Assembly: GCA_005656395.1 (NCBI GenBank)
Contig: SRSI01000060.1
Coordinates: forward strand, 62,001-126,000
Direction: 5' to 3'
DNA length: 64,000 nt
Origin: Strongyloides papillosus
Taxonomy: Eukaryota; Nematoda; Chromadorea; Rhabditida; Strongyloididae
Below are positions 25,460-36,608 of this stretch, piece after piece. A program made the position numbers and the translations under genes. Every line of letters begins with the position of its first letter. The stretch's first letter is position 1. The notes under the pieces were generated by a model. That model worked only from the letters and a program-made list of their open reading frames with translations, was not told where the DNA came from and made no database searches.

Positions 25460-26350
25460 TTAATGTTTAGTGAGGAAAACTGAATTACGTGGTGGACAAG
25501 GACAGTATGCTGCATCTGAGCCAGGTATTCCAGGATTTCCTGGAGATCCAGGCTTTCCATCAGCTCCTGGGGTTCCTGGATTACCAGCAAGTCCTGCTGG
25601 GCCCTCTGCGCCCGGTTGTCCTGGAGGGCCTCGTGGTCCGTCCTTTCCTGTATTACCTGGGCTTCCTGGAGCTCCAGCTGGACCTTGTGGACCTGGTTTT
25701 CCTTTTCCTCTTATTCCATTCTTCCCTGGAGGTCCTGGTTGACCATCTTTACCTGGAGCACCTGGAGGACCAGCATCTCCCGGTGGTCCTTTAGGTCCTG
25801 GTTGTCCATCTTTGCCAGGAGAACCTGGTGATCCTGGATTACCATTTGGTCCTGCTGGTCCTTCTTCTCCATCTGACCCAGGTGGACCTGGTGGTCCTTG
25901 TGGACATTTAATACAATCTTGGGATACAGTTGGACAAACAATTGGAGCATAAGTTGAGGTATTGTCTTCACCTTTTGGTCCTGGGGCTCCTGGAGCACCA
26001 TCTTCTCCAGCTGGTCCTGGTGGTCCTGGAGGTCCTGGTGGGCAAGTTGGTTTAGTTGGTTCGCATTGACACCATTCTGGGAGTCCATTGAAATTTTGAC
26101 GTTTTTGACGGAAGATGCTATTAAATGGATTCTCTCTTGGTTTGGATGGTGGAGTGACGGAAATTTGAATACTCATTAACTCAGTCCAAGCTGAGTCAGT
26201 CTCGGCACGGAAGATTTGTACTCCATCAGAAACGACATCACGTAATTCAGAAATTTCGTTGTAGAGGGACGGTACAGTTATAATAACAGCTAAAATAGCA
26301 ATTGTAGAACAGGTAGAAGCAACGCCAACAGCTAACTTTGCCTCAAACAT
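25460..26350 (-). CDS. cuticle collagen, nematode type
   Basis: Single-exon, 296-residue collagen. The N-terminal ~35 residues hold the hydrophobic signal-anchor of the nematode cuticle collagen N-terminal domain ([19 protein letters not shown]). A subtilisin/furin cleavage site RQKR lies at 81-84. Cys clusters ([29 protein letters not shown] near the end) flank Gly-X-Y blocks, a short one at about 104-130 and a long, interrupted one at about 150-280. These proteins are secreted by the hypodermis, trimerise and are cross-linked into the cuticle. The GC-rich repetitive DNA produces long false frames on the other strand. Confidence 0.96.
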   Translation of the reverse strand: MFEAKLAVGVASTCSTIAILAVIITVPSLYNEISELRDVVSDGVQIFRAETDSAWTELMSIQISVTPPSKPRENPFNSIFRQKRQNFNGLPEWCQCEPTKPTCPPGPPGPPGPAGEDGAPGAPGPKGEDNTSTYAPIVCPTVSQDCIKCPQGPPGPPGSDGEEGPAGPNGNPGSPGSPGKDGQPGPKGPPGDAGPPGAPGKDGQPGPPGKNGIRGKGKPGPQGPAGAPGSPGNTGKDGPRGPPGQPGAEGPAGLAGNPGTPGADGKPGSPGNPGIPGSDAAYCPCPPRNSVFLTKH

Positions 26351-26805
26351 ATTTATTTGTAGTTTGTATAACTTACAAAATCTTATACAAAATTTTGCCT
26401 TATATAGTAAAAGTTTTTTTTAATTTTAAATGTCTTGGGCGTGTGTGTATAAACCTGTTGTATGTAAAAGATCTTTAAAATAATAATTACCAATTGTTCT
26501 GCAATAATGAACGTCCTTGAATAAAAATTCTTATTAGAAGTGTAGTTTTTTTTATGTTATTTACACAAATAAATAAATTAATAAAATAATCCATTGATAA
26601 AAAATATTTAAGATTAAAACAAATACAATAATTACAATTTTTACAATTGATATTGATAAGATAAAACATTTTATACAATAGAAGTGAACTCTTTAACAAC
26701 CTATTATAAAACAAAACATTTCTTTATCAAAAACATTAAAACAATAAAATAAATGTCATACCTGTGATAGAATGTATTACTTTACATTGTCCATAGCTTT
26801 ATGAT
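26351..26805. other. divergent intergenic region
   Basis: Lies between the starts of the collagen (-) and the Kelch gene (+), so it contains both promoters. The minus-strand frame at 26487-26714 is Leu/Ile/Asn-rich and looks like chance. Confidence 0.45.
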
Positions 26806-28141
26806 ATGATAGTATCATTAATTTTTAAGGATAATTGTGTAAGACAAGTTTCTACCTCATTCCTTACTAGTTATTTTAATTATTTTATTGCATTCTATCA
26901 TTTTAATGGTTTAAATGGTCCTGCAATAAATTTAAAGAATATTGAAGCAGTTGTGTTTGATGAATTGGTTAAAATCATCCAAAATGATATAATAATATGT
27001 GATGAAATGATGCCTGATATAATAATTGGTGCTGACTATCTACAATGTGATATTATATTAGAAAAATGTATTGAAGAGATATTACTTAACAATAATATCA
27101 ATATCATAAAGGATTATCAAATATTTAATATTTTATTTTCATTCCAACAAAATTCACCGAAATTACATTATCTTTTAGTTAAAAATCATACAAAGTTAAA
27201 TCAAATACCTTTTGATATGATGGATGAAAGAAGTTTTACTATGCTATTGTCAAATCATTTCTTTAATCCTCCTTTCGATACCATTACAAACCTGATTGAT
27301 AAATGGATATCAAAAAATAATTGTAAAAGTGGTATTTTTTCACTTACAAAAGTACCAAAAACAAAGTATTTTTCTTATTTTATAATATGTGAAAATAATG
27401 TTAAGAAAATGACAGTCTCATTGACAACACTACATTTTTTTACATCACAAAAGTACACTTATACTGATTACACACCCTTATCTATCATAACTTACAATGA
27501 AAATTCTGTTTTTATTTTTAATAACCAAGTAGAAAATTTCAGTACGCAAGGTTTACTTATAAATGAAAAAAATGAATCATTAAGACTACCTCCACATTTG
27601 GCTGCTCGAATACGTTACGCAACACTAGTTTACAAAGATAATATTTATACTTTTGGAGGTTCATATGGAAATATTCGTTGTTTTTCTGTGGAAACGTATA
27701 ATATAATAACAAAGGAACGTAAACTTCTATCTAGTATGCCTATTGCTGTTATGGATGCTTCTGTTACAGCGTATAATGACTTTATTTATGGTATGATTTG
27801 ATGTTTTTTTTGTATTGTATATTTTTTTGATTATAGTAATTGGAGGAGTAATTAAGGAAGATGTTAACATAGTTCAGGTGTATGACATTAAAAATGATAA
27901 ATGGAAACCGGTTGCATCAACAAATTATCCCTCATCTCTAAGTACAACACTCACATTTAATGAAAAAATAATTGTCATACATAACAATTTTATTGAATCA
28001 TACATTCCATCACTAGGAGAATGGAAAGTTGTCAAGTATAATAATAAAAATTTAAACCATATTTTTTATGATAATGATGGAATTTATGGATGTTACTGTA
28101 ACAACAACAATGAATACAAAATAGATCTAATTTATACATAA
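26806..28141 (+). CDS. BTB-BACK-Kelch protein, divergent
   Basis: Exons 26806-27790 and 27837-28141 (46-bp intron; codon G|TA) give 429 residues. The N-terminal ~110 residues resemble a BTB fold lacking its first strands (QVSTSFLTSYFNYFIAFYHF, then a DIIIGADYLQCDIILEKCIE helix pair). A BACK-like helical region follows to about 200. The C-terminal half has Kelch blades with YTFGG and, across the intron, DFIYVIGGV plus VYDIKNDKWKPV. Such proteins usually serve as Cullin-3 substrate adaptors. With 429 residues it has fewer Kelch repeats than the usual five or six, so it is a short or fast-evolving member. Confidence 0.78.
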
Positions 28142-29382
28142 TTGTTATTTAGAATTAATAAACTTTAATTTATATATATATATTTGCCTAGTAATAGCAA
28201 TTTGGTATCAAACAAAATAAGTATACAAACAGGCCTCTAATTCTAAGAAACCATACATTTTTCAAACTAAACTTCCAAATAAAGAGAAAATTTAAATTTT
28301 CATTTATCAAGAGTTATCATAGAAACTTACAAACGAAAATATGACATTAGATTCAGAGAAAGAATCTATTTCTCAACTATGAATTTGGTGATACTTATTT
28401 TAAAAGTTTCTTTTAATAATTATTAAGTGTAATATAAAGTTCTTGAAAAAATACTGAAAACAAAGCACATTTTTGGTTTCCTTTCAAGGATTCGATACAA
28501 AATCTGCAATATTTCATAACTTGTAGTTAAAATACCGCGGAAATTAATTAATTTGGTAGATAAGTGTTTTTATAAGAATTCTACAAAAATTATGAAATGT
28601 AATATAAGACTTTCGAGAGATTCCTGAGGACATGCATAAAGAAATTCTTCAATAATTCTTCTAAAAATACTGTTTTTAAAGATAAATAGATCCTTTCTAT
28701 CCTATTTTATCTCTACTTGAAGGAAAACATATAATTTTCACCACATTTTTATAAATTTTGAAAAAAGACATTGTAATGTATCGAAGTTTTTTAGCAAATT
28801 CAAATTGTCAATATTCTTAATTTTATATAATAATATTAAAACTTAAGCTCTCAATCTTCATTGTACATTTTCCACTAACGTTGATAAGAAAGGATGTTTC
28901 AATGATTCAAAAAAGCTTTAATTTCTTGATTCTTATCGTTATATAAAATTAAAAGATAATGGTGAGAGGAATTTCTTAATTTTTATATACTATTCTTATC
29001 AGTATATTTTCAAGAACATGGTGGAGGAAAAGACACTTCAGAGGGTTTGAAGTTCTTTAGAATTATATTAAATATAAATAAATGTCATAAGAAAATTTTT
29101 AAGATTCTTTAATTACATCTAACGATTTTTCAAATACTCCGATTGGTATATGATTATCCGATAAATTAATAATAATGAAAATAGTCAAAAGAATCTCCGT
29201 CGACAAATAACATTTAGAAATTTCAAAATCTTCTGTACATCATCTCTAACTTTATTTTTATCTTTTTTTCTTTAAAGAAAGTTAAATAATTAAAGAATAT
29301 TTCGAACTGATGAATTCGAAATATTTTTATTTTTGAGAGCAACTTGCTACTCATAAATAAATTCTCTAACTCCTCATCCACA
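28142..29382. other. AT-rich intergenic stretch
   Basis: No coding frame or RNA gene recognised. Several short imperfect inverted repeats, for example around 28830-28950 (ATTCTTA/TAAGAAA-type words), but nothing element-like. Confidence 0.45.
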
Positions 29383-29688
29383 ATGGATTTTGATTTTAAG
29401 GTAATAAGATATTTTTGTGCATTATGGATGAATATTTTTTATAATGGTACTTTAATTATTGGAGCGAAAAGACGTTGACATTAAAGAAGTTGTTATCGAA
29501 GAGTTAAATTGTTGGATAGTTAAGGGATCCAAAATTCTCCACTTGATATAAATGAATCATGGTTATTATTTGAAGAAGATTATCCTCTTGTTCGCATTCC
29601 TGGTAAAGAACACTTTGATACCAATAAACATGTTTGTAGAGGAGAAGTTTCAGAATCTAATTTTCTAGCGGAAATTATGGCCAAATAA
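29383..29688 (+). pseudogene. small two-exon gene remnant, unknown family
   Basis: An ATG at 29383 opens MDFDFK, followed by a GTAATA donor at 29401 and an acceptor at 29463-29464. The second exon reads RKDVDIKEVVIEELNCWIVK in one phase and, after a one-base slip near 29525-29540, continues in another as INESWLLFEEDYPLVRIPGK and so on to a stop at 29686-29688. Charge pattern and codon use look like real coding on both sides of the slip, so this is probably a decayed gene or one with a sequence error. I do not recognise the protein. Confidence 0.35.
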
Positions 29689-31085
29689 AAAGTAAAATGA
29701 ATTTTTGATTGTGATGTAAAATTAACCTTGTGAATACATATATGCAACTTTATCAGATAAGAAGATATTACATATGATTTAAATTAACAATAAAAATAAT
29801 CTAATAATGCCTTAAGAGGGTAATTTACATAAAAAAGACAGTGAAAGTAAGTTATAAACTCTTTTTTTTATGAGTATCTAATCTTCAATAAGCTTTTTAT
29901 ATTATTTTAAAAAATAAGTAAATATTAGTTGTAATTACATTTAAAAAGTTTGATTGGTTGTATTTTTCGAATGTACTTTAATTAGTGCAGTGATAATAAG
30001 TTAATTGAACTTTTAGGACAAACTTTTTTGTTTTTTGTCCTTTAAAACTACATAACATTTATAGTATTCCTATGTTATTTTGAAAATTTTCACTGAATAT
30101 AGTATTTTTTTTAACAAAGGACAATACTATTTTATTGTTTAATTGGATTAAACGGTGCATACTGTTTTTTTTTAAAAATATAACAGCTTTTATATTTTAA
30201 TATGGTGAACCTTAAGATAATAATCTCTAATTCTTATTATTGATATTAAAAATAATAAAATGCCAGTTTGATATGGGAAAGATTATTTAAATATTTATGT
30301 AAATATTTTTTATGATATTCATATAAGGCAATGACGAGTAGAAAATTTATTTTCATTAATTAAAAAGGCTGCTCAAAAGAATGGGCTTGATGTTCATAAT
30401 TTTTTTGATGAATCATCCTCACTTAAGCTACAAATACTAGCCGGGAAGAATTCTGTGTAAATATTATTTTTATGAATAAATTTTTTTGTAACATCAAACA
30501 AAATATAATTAAAGAATTGAGAGATTATATCAGAAAAGTTTATTTTTTACATGTCCTCCTTCTACTAGCTTTATGAAATAATGAATATATGTTTGGTTAA
30601 TGTGAATGAAACTTGTTAAAAGTTTTGTCAATTATGTTCGCATGACTAATTGTCGAATGTGTTTATACATTTGTTTTTATACCTTGAGGTTGTTCTTTTG
30701 CAAGAAAGTATGTGTAGATTAATGGTTATTTAAAATAAGGGTACAAAATTATCATTTACATGGTGCAAATAATTAATATAATTTTTAAATATACATGTTA
30801 TGAAGTTTTTATAGTTAGACATAATTTGATTATATTTTAAAATAAGAGAAAAATAATGGAAAAAGTGCACTTTTACTTTGTTTATTGTTTTTTTATCCTT
30901 TGGTAAAAAGTGATTTTTGTAATACAATATTTAACAGTATTTGGTCTTTTAAATAATAAATAGCGTTGGTAGTAATTGTACTTAATAATTAATATTATTT
31001 TAAAAAAAATTAATTATATATGTGTTATTTTTTTCATTGGTAAAGATAAAATAAAAATTTGATTTTTGAGTTTTAAATATCTATT
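29689..31085. other. AT-rich intergenic stretch with one exon-like scrap
   Basis: Mostly poly-T/poly-A. At about 30368-30460 a short plus-strand frame reads AAQKNGLDVHNFFDESSS... to a stop, after an AAAAAG acceptor-like site; it may be an orphan exon of a decayed gene. The minus-strand frame at 30730-30927 looks like chance. Confidence 0.35.
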
Positions 31086-31090
31086 GTTCA
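31086..31090. repeat. target-site duplication GTTCA (left)
   Basis: GTTCA directly abuts the left LTR and is repeated at 36077-36081 after the right LTR, as expected for a 5-bp staggered integration. Confidence 0.85.
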
Positions 31091-31386
31091 AGTAAAAATT
31101 TTATTAAATTGGTGTATGCGTCCCTATAAAAAAAACACAAATAAAAAAATACAATAAATAATGATATTTAAATTATAAAAAATTAACCGACAATTTGACA
31201 AAATGACATTACGAAATAAAATTGTAGAGACGCAATCCAAAATTTGAGAGATTAAACTAAATGACAAAAAAACAAAAATATTCCCTCTTATATACTCTTC
31301 TAGACAAAGGAAAAGAGAACTCTTTTTCGCGCTCTCCAATACAACACCAAAATCTCTCAAAAAGAAAAATCCCTTTTTTCTTTACT
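31091..31386 (-). repeat. 3' LTR of the first Ty3-type element
   Basis: 296 bp and identical by eye to 35781-36076. A frame of 78 codons inside it occurs in both copies and has no sign of being a gene. Confidence 0.92.
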
Positions 31387-31398
31387 CCTCCATATTTC

Positions 31399-34300
31399 CT
31401 AAAGAAATCTCTGCTTATATCCAGAGATTGAAACCAACTTTCTTTTATCACTTGTTCTACCTGGATTGATCTTAATATCAGTAACATTAGATACTTCTTC
31501 ACATACATTAGCAATATCATTTCCAGGTTTATTATTATTAAACTTTCTATAAATAACCTTTCTTTCAGGAGCACCTTGAATTTCCTTATTTAACTGCGCT
31601 TGCAACTTAACATCAGAACTGTTCTCCAATGGCTTTCCATCTTTTTCATCGTAATTATAAATCAAACTAAAAGGCTTTACTCCAGTTGCAGAATGTAGGG
31701 TTGTATTATAGATGTAACAGGCTTCTTTTAACTTATTCTTGAATCCTGTTCTTCCTCTGTGAGATATATTAACTTCCATCTTTTTCAACAATGCTCTTAA
31801 AGTTCTTATCACTCTCTCGACTTTGGCATTTCCATAATGTTCATAAGCTACTGCAAAGTTTATCTTGATATTTTTCTTTTCCAAAAACTGAGTGACCTTC
31901 TTTGACTTAAATACCAGAGCTTTATCACATCTGATCTCCTTTATATTAATTTGACATTGTTCCATTATTTTCTCCAAACCATCAATAACAACATTTTCAT
32001 CAGCTTGGTCTCCTTCAAAAGCCCAAACAAAACGTGAAAATCCATCTTCAGCAACCAAAATACTATGCTTATCAATAAAAGCAAAATCCAAGTAAACTAA
32101 CTCCAAAACATTTCCTGGACTAGCATGATCTCTTTTCTTTCTAACTAACGTGTTATTTACCTTACACGTTTTACAATCTTGAACCAATTTTATCATTTTC
32201 TTAACAATTTCACCAGCTTTAAATTTTGACATTCTTAACTCATAACATTCTTTTATCAATTCATCTTTTATTTTTCCTAAAGCTACGTGTCCTTTTCTTA
32301 CATGCAATTTCTCAAATAACTTTTCTGCTAACTTTGAAGTATTCTCACTACTATGAAAATTTTCATAATTTTCATCCACCTCCTTATTTTCAGAAATTCT
32401 ATTTATTCTACTAAAAAAATCAGCACACATGTTCATTTTTCCTTGTATGTACTTTATTTCATACTCAAATTCTTGTAATGGCAAGATAAGCTCCAAAAAT
32501 TTTGTCTCTTTTGTTTTCATCAGACCCGTTAACGGCTTATGATCCGTCAAAATTACCAATTTATGACCAACAAGAATCTCCTTAAACTTTCTAACAGCCA
32601 AATTTATAGCATACATTTCTAAATAAGTAATGCATCTATCTTTCTTACAAGCTTTCAATTTCTTGCTATAAAACATGATAACTTCAGGAACATTTTTATC
32701 AGATTTTCTATAAATTACTCCTCCTGCTGCTTCTTGACTACAGTCAGATTCAATAAATATAACATCACCAGGTTTAGCTTTAACCAAATTCTGAGGATTG
32801 ATAATAGCATTTTTAACCAAATTTACAGCATTAAAATATTCACTAGTTTTCTCAATTTTTGACGATTTAAATTTCAATGAATTTACGATCTTTTGTAATG
32901 GTAACGTCATTTGAGCATATCTAGGAATGTTTCCACGGAAATAACTTGATGATTGTAAGAAAGAGATGAGATCCTTCTTAGTAGACGGTTCTTTTCTCTC
33001 CAAAAAAGCATCAATATTTTTCTGAGCAATTTTAGCTCCAGCAGCTGATATAGAGTACCCAATAAATTCAATTTCAGTTCCTCCAATACTAGTTTTATCA
33101 TAATTTACACGCATATCATAATACTTAAACTTGTCCAATAGTCTCTTTACTTTTTGTACATGATCTTCCAACGTAGAATTAGAACATACTGCAAAATCAT
33201 CAATGTACACATGGTATCCTTCTCCCAAATCACTGATAATATTATTTGCTAAACATTGAAATTGTATAGGCGATACTTTACCTCCTTGTGCCATTCTCTT
33301 GAAACAATATACTTTATCAAATACTTTAACTCCCATCAATGGAATAGTCTCTTCAGGATATCTAACTTGAAAATATGCGTTCTTCAAATCTATTTTACTA
33401 TACCATTTATACCCGCATAAACTATACACATATTCATATGGTTTACTAACTGGCAAGAACATCGACTTGGTATAAAAGTTAACATAACGAAAATCACCAC
33501 ATAAACGTAGTTCACCATCTTTCTTCGGTATTACAACTAAAGGATGAATAAACTTAGCAGGTCTTTCTTCAACAATTCCATGTTCTTCCATTTCTTTGAA
33601 ATCCTTGTAAATTCTTTCTCTATATGCATGAGGGATTCCATAAGTAGGTGGTTTAAATTCTACATTCTTATCAATCAATTCAATATTACTACATTCTAAG
33701 ACTCCTTTACCAACATCATATTTTGATTTTGGAATTAAACAATCATAATCATTAAAAACTTCTTTCTTTAATTTTTCACAATCATTAGAGACTTTAACCT
33801 TCTTGACAAAAGCAGATCCTTTCTTCTTGGATACAAAAGATACACATTTTCTGTCTTGAACTTTAATGACTTTTCCTTCATCATAAAGGATATTAATTCC
33901 ACACTTATGCATAATATCTTCTCCTATCAATAGACTTTCTTGATTTAAGATTTCATCACTGACTACAAAAACATTTGTGTCTACTTCAAAACCATTTAAA
34001 AAGTTTATAGTGATATTAACCATCTTATTAAGCATCATAGTGGAATTATTAGCCATTTTAGCAATTAAAGGTTTAACTTTGTATATGTCCTTTTCATCAA
34101 TCAAATTTTCTGATACAAAACTTATTCCAGATCCACTGTCAACGAAAGCTTTAGCCAAATGATCATTAACTTGTACAATTATGTGTTGATAATTATCATA
34201 ATCAGGTTCAACTTTCTTCAAAGTCTTAACATGTATGACATTTATTCTAGAGGTAGAATCATCTTCCTCCTCATATTCACTGAAAATTTTATTCACAATT

Positions 34301-35514
34301 TCACCATAGGAATCATCATTCATAATTTTAGCTTGTTTGGTATTTGTGGTAGATGTCTGAGCCTTATTATTGTTGTTATTCTTCTTTGATTTACAGAACT
34401 TAGCAACATGTCCTTTTTGTGAACAATTATAACAAGTCACATTTGATACATCCTTCTTACCACCTTTATCATTGACACTTGAAGATCCTTTTCCTTTACT
34501 AAGTTTATCAAGTTCATGCACTGACTGAATTTCTCTTACATATTCAAAAATATTCGTAGGAGTATTTGTCGTTAAGAAATAATAGACCTTAGTATTTTTA
34601 TTTGTAAATAAACTCTTTATCATTCTATGTTGATACTTCAACAATTCAGAACTTGTCAACTCCTTATATGCCAATTCAATTTTCTTAACAAACTTTACCA
34701 ATTGATCACCGATGTCATCCTTAGAGAAATCTAACTTGAAATAGTTAACTTCACTCTGAATTTTACTCTTTTCTGCTTTTCCATCATACTTACTCAATAG
34801 ATAGTTCTTTAAGCTTGCATAAGTCCTGGGATAAGGCAAATTATCTTCAACATATCCTGCTATCTTTGTAGACAATGACATCAATAAGAACAAATACTTC
34901 TCTTGGTCACCAATGATATTATTGAACTGCATATATCTTTCAGCTCCTAAGATATGATAAGTAATATCACTTTCTTCATCAGTAAACTTCTCCAATGAAA
35001 GTGGAGATGCAGATCTTTTATCACTTTCTTCTTTCTTTACAGTTTTCATAGCTTCAACCATATTCTGTTGTGATACTTTCAAAATTTCTAACAATTGACT
35101 TGTAGTTATAAGTCCTCCATTACTTTTGGATACAGACAATTCCTGTACTTTCATCTCTAATTCCTTAATACGTTGAGTAGCAGCATCTATATCATACTCA
35201 TTTTTAACATCATTTTCATTACCCAAATCTTTCTTAAACTTAGCATGTGGATCTTGCATAATCAATTTATCCACCTTTTCTTTATCATCATGATTCTGAA
35301 TTACAACCAACAATTGATCTACCATTTCATTCTTAGTCTTCCCAACAGGACTGACTTTCATTTCCTTACAGATAAACTTCAACTTATTAAACGATAACAA
35401 CATTAATCTTTCCTTATCCGTATTTTCATTACTAAAAACCTTTGTATCACCATCCCTTAATCCTCCATCAGGATCCTTAGTTCCATCCTGATTACTTTTA
35501 GCAGAATCTTCCAT
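31399..35514 (-). CDS. Gag-Pol polyprotein of the first Ty3-type retrotransposon
   Basis: 1371 residues in one frame with no frameshift between gag and pol. The frame extends to a GTG upstream; the first ATG is at 35514. Domains: helical Gag to about 340; a CCHC zinc knuckle (CYNCSQKGHVAKFC) near 360; aspartic protease (FVDSGSGISFVS) near 458; reverse transcriptase with YIDDF near 768; RNase H with ESDCSQ, a YLEMYAINLAV Glu and the TDHKPL Asp at 920-1010; integrase zinc finger (HVRKGHVALGKI, CKTCK) from about 1075. The integrase D,D,E residues lie in YLDFAF (~1141), RCDKALVF (~1194) and KVERVIR (~1233). No envelope gene or chromodomain was seen. The enzyme set appears functional. Confidence 0.93.
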   Translation of the reverse strand: MEDSAKSNQDGTKDPDGGLRDGDTKVFSNENTDKERLMLLSFNKLKFICKEMKVSPVGKTKNEMVDQLLVVIQNHDDKEKVDKLIMQDPHAKFKKDLGNENDVKNEYDIDAATQRIKELEMKVQELSVSKSNGGLITTSQLLEILKVSQQNMVEAMKTVKKEESDKRSASPLSLEKFTDEESDITYHILGAERYMQFNNIIGDQEKYLFLLMSLSTKIAGYVEDNLPYPRTYASLKNYLLSKYDGKAEKSKIQSEVNYFKLDFSKDDIGDQLVKFVKKIELAYKELTSSELLKYQHRMIKSLFTNKNTKVYYFLTTNTPTNIFEYVREIQSVHELDKLSKGKGSSSVNDKGGKKDVSNVTCYNCSQKGHVAKFCKSKKNNNNNKAQTSTTNTKQAKIMNDDSYGEIVNKIFSEYEEEDDSTSRINVIHVKTLKKVEPDYDNYQHIIVQVNDHLAKAFVDSGSGISFVSENLIDEKDIYKVKPLIAKMANNSTMMLNKMVNITINFLNGFEVDTNVFVVSDEILNQESLLIGEDIMHKCGINILYDEGKVIKVQDRKCVSFVSKKKGSAFVKKVKVSNDCEKLKKEVFNDYDCLIPKSKYDVGKGVLECSNIELIDKNVEFKPPTYGIPHAYRERIYKDFKEMEEHGIVEERPAKFIHPLVVIPKKDGELRLCGDFRYVNFYTKSMFLPVSKPYEYVYSLCGYKWYSKIDLKNAYFQVRYPEETIPLMGVKVFDKVYCFKRMAQGGKVSPIQFQCLANNIISDLGEGYHVYIDDFAVCSNSTLEDHVQKVKRLLDKFKYYDMRVNYDKTSIGGTEIEFIGYSISAAGAKIAQKNIDAFLERKEPSTKKDLISFLQSSSYFRGNIPRYAQMTLPLQKIVNSLKFKSSKIEKTSEYFNAVNLVKNAIINPQNLVKAKPGDVIFIESDCSQEAAGGVIYRKSDKNVPEVIMFYSKKLKACKKDRCITYLEMYAINLAVRKFKEILVGHKLVILTDHKPLTGLMKTKETKFLELILPLQEFEYEIKYIQGKMNMCADFFSRINRISENKEVDENYENFHSSENTSKLAEKLFEKLHVRKGHVALGKIKDELIKECYELRMSKFKAGEIVKKMIKLVQDCKTCKVNNTLVRKKRDHASPGNVLELVYLDFAFIDKHSILVAEDGFSRFVWAFEGDQADENVVIDGLEKIMEQCQINIKEIRCDKALVFKSKKVTQFLEKKNIKINFAVAYEHYGNAKVERVIRTLRALLKKMEVNISHRGRTGFKNKLKEACYIYNTTLHSATGVKPFSLIYNYDEKDGKPLENSSDVKLQAQLNKEIQGAPERKVIYRKFNNNKPGNDIANVCEEVSNVTDIKINPGRTSDKRKLVSISGYKQRFL

Positions 35515-35610
35515 TGCTACACTTTTAGTTATCTGCACAGATCCAGTAAAAATTTGCAGTAACTACACAAAGACAATGGAATACAACAATATTACGAAAT
35601 AAGACAACAC

Positions 35611-35756
35611 GTAAAACAAGCACAGACACCCTTGTTTAAAACACGATAACAAGTACAAACTCCCTTGTTATAGACACAAAAAACGATAACAAGTCCAAAC
35701 TCCCTTGTTATATATACAAAAAACCGATAACAAGTCCAAACTCCCTTGTTATAAAA
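35611..35756 (-). repeat. four hairpin repeats in the retrotransposon leader
   Basis: Between the 5' LTR and gag lie four inverted-repeat units. Arms are AAACAAG/CTTGTTT (35614-35620/35631-35637) and then three times ATAACAAG/CTTGTTAT (35646-35653/35664-35671; 35686-35693/35704-35711; 35727-35734/35745-35752). Loops are about 10 nt, with CAAACTCC in the last three, and those units repeat every 40-41 bp. They would form stem-loops in the genomic RNA. Confidence 0.85.
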
Positions 35757-35780
35757 TACAGACCTTTTACTTCTGGCACA

Positions 35781-36076
35781 AGTAAAAATTTTATTAAATT
35801 GGTGTATGCGTCCCTATAAAAAAAACACAAATAAAAAAATACAATAAATAATGATATTTAAATTATAAAAAATTAACCGACAATTTGACAAAATGACATT
35901 ACGAAATAAAATTGTAGAGACGCAATCCAAAATTTGAGAGATTAAACTAAATGACAAAAAAACAAAAATATTCCCTCTTATATACTCTTCTAGACAAAGG
36001 AAAAGAGAACTCTTTTTCGCGCTCTCCAATACAACACCAAAATCTCTCAAAAAGAAAAATCCCTTTTTTCTTTACT
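35781..36076 (-). repeat. 5' LTR of the first Ty3-type element
   Basis: Direct repeat of 31091-31386. In the element's own orientation it starts AGTAAAG and ends TTTTTACT and should contain the promoter. Confidence 0.92.
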
Positions 36077-36081
36077 GTTCA
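36077..36081. repeat. target-site duplication GTTCA (right)
   Basis: Matches 31086-31090. Confidence 0.85.
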
Positions 36082-36608
36082 TATGTTTAGTATTTGTAAA
36101 TATTCAAGAGTAGTAAAAAATAGAGGAAATATAATAAAAACCTTTTTCTCTGAGGTAGCTTGTGTTTTATTTTACGTCATTATTGTAAATAAATATTAAA
36201 TACAAGTTAATGGAGAAATTTTGATATTTTTTTTCTTAAAAATAAATAAACAATAAAAAAAGAAAGAAATTTTTACATTGTGGAAATGAGAATTTATATC
36301 TATCTAGATATTATATTATTCTTGAGCAATAGAATATTTTGAGTAGATATAATAGATTAAAAAAATAAATTTTTAAGATGATTATATTAAAATGTTATTA
36401 TATTGGAAATTTTAATCGAGAAATTATGGAGAATTAATTATAATTGCAAAAGTGAATTTGTTAATCACTAATCTCTTTTTTTGGCTTATAAGAATTTAAC
36501 ATTTCAAGTTCGTGGGAGTTAATTATATAAAAATCCTTGAGATTACTGTTAATTTAATTAAAAATCTCACTTATAAACGCGTTCATGAACTTTATTTTCC
36601 ATTAAAAG
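36082..36608. other. AT-rich intergenic stretch
   Basis: Original insertion-site flank of the retrotransposon followed by the leader of the receptor gene. No coding frame seen. Confidence 0.45.

Larger units (their letters stand above)
31091..36076 (-). mobile_element. complete Ty3/mdg4-type LTR retrotransposon
   Basis: About 5.0 kb, transcribed leftwards. Two LTRs (31091-31386 and 35781-36076, each 296 bp and identical in the lines compared) bracket one gag-pol frame. The order protease, RT, RNase H, integrase is that of Ty3/mdg4 (Metaviridae). LTR ends are AGTAAA...TTTACT rather than TG...CA. A purine tract (GGAAATATGGAGG on the minus strand) precedes the 3' LTR. No TGG primer-binding site is evident at the 5' LTR edge; the interior starts TGTGCCAGAAG. 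Identical LTRs, an intact frame and a perfect target duplication point to a recent insertion. Confidence 0.95.

Noticed and set aside
25470..26088. Several long open frames overlapping the collagen gene on both strands
   Set aside because: They arise from the GC-rich Gly-X-Y codon repeat; only the cuticle-collagen frame has a start, domain order and stop that make sense.
31124..31360. 78-codon frame found in both LTRs of the first element
   Set aside because: Its duplication is only the LTR duplication; composition is not protein-like.
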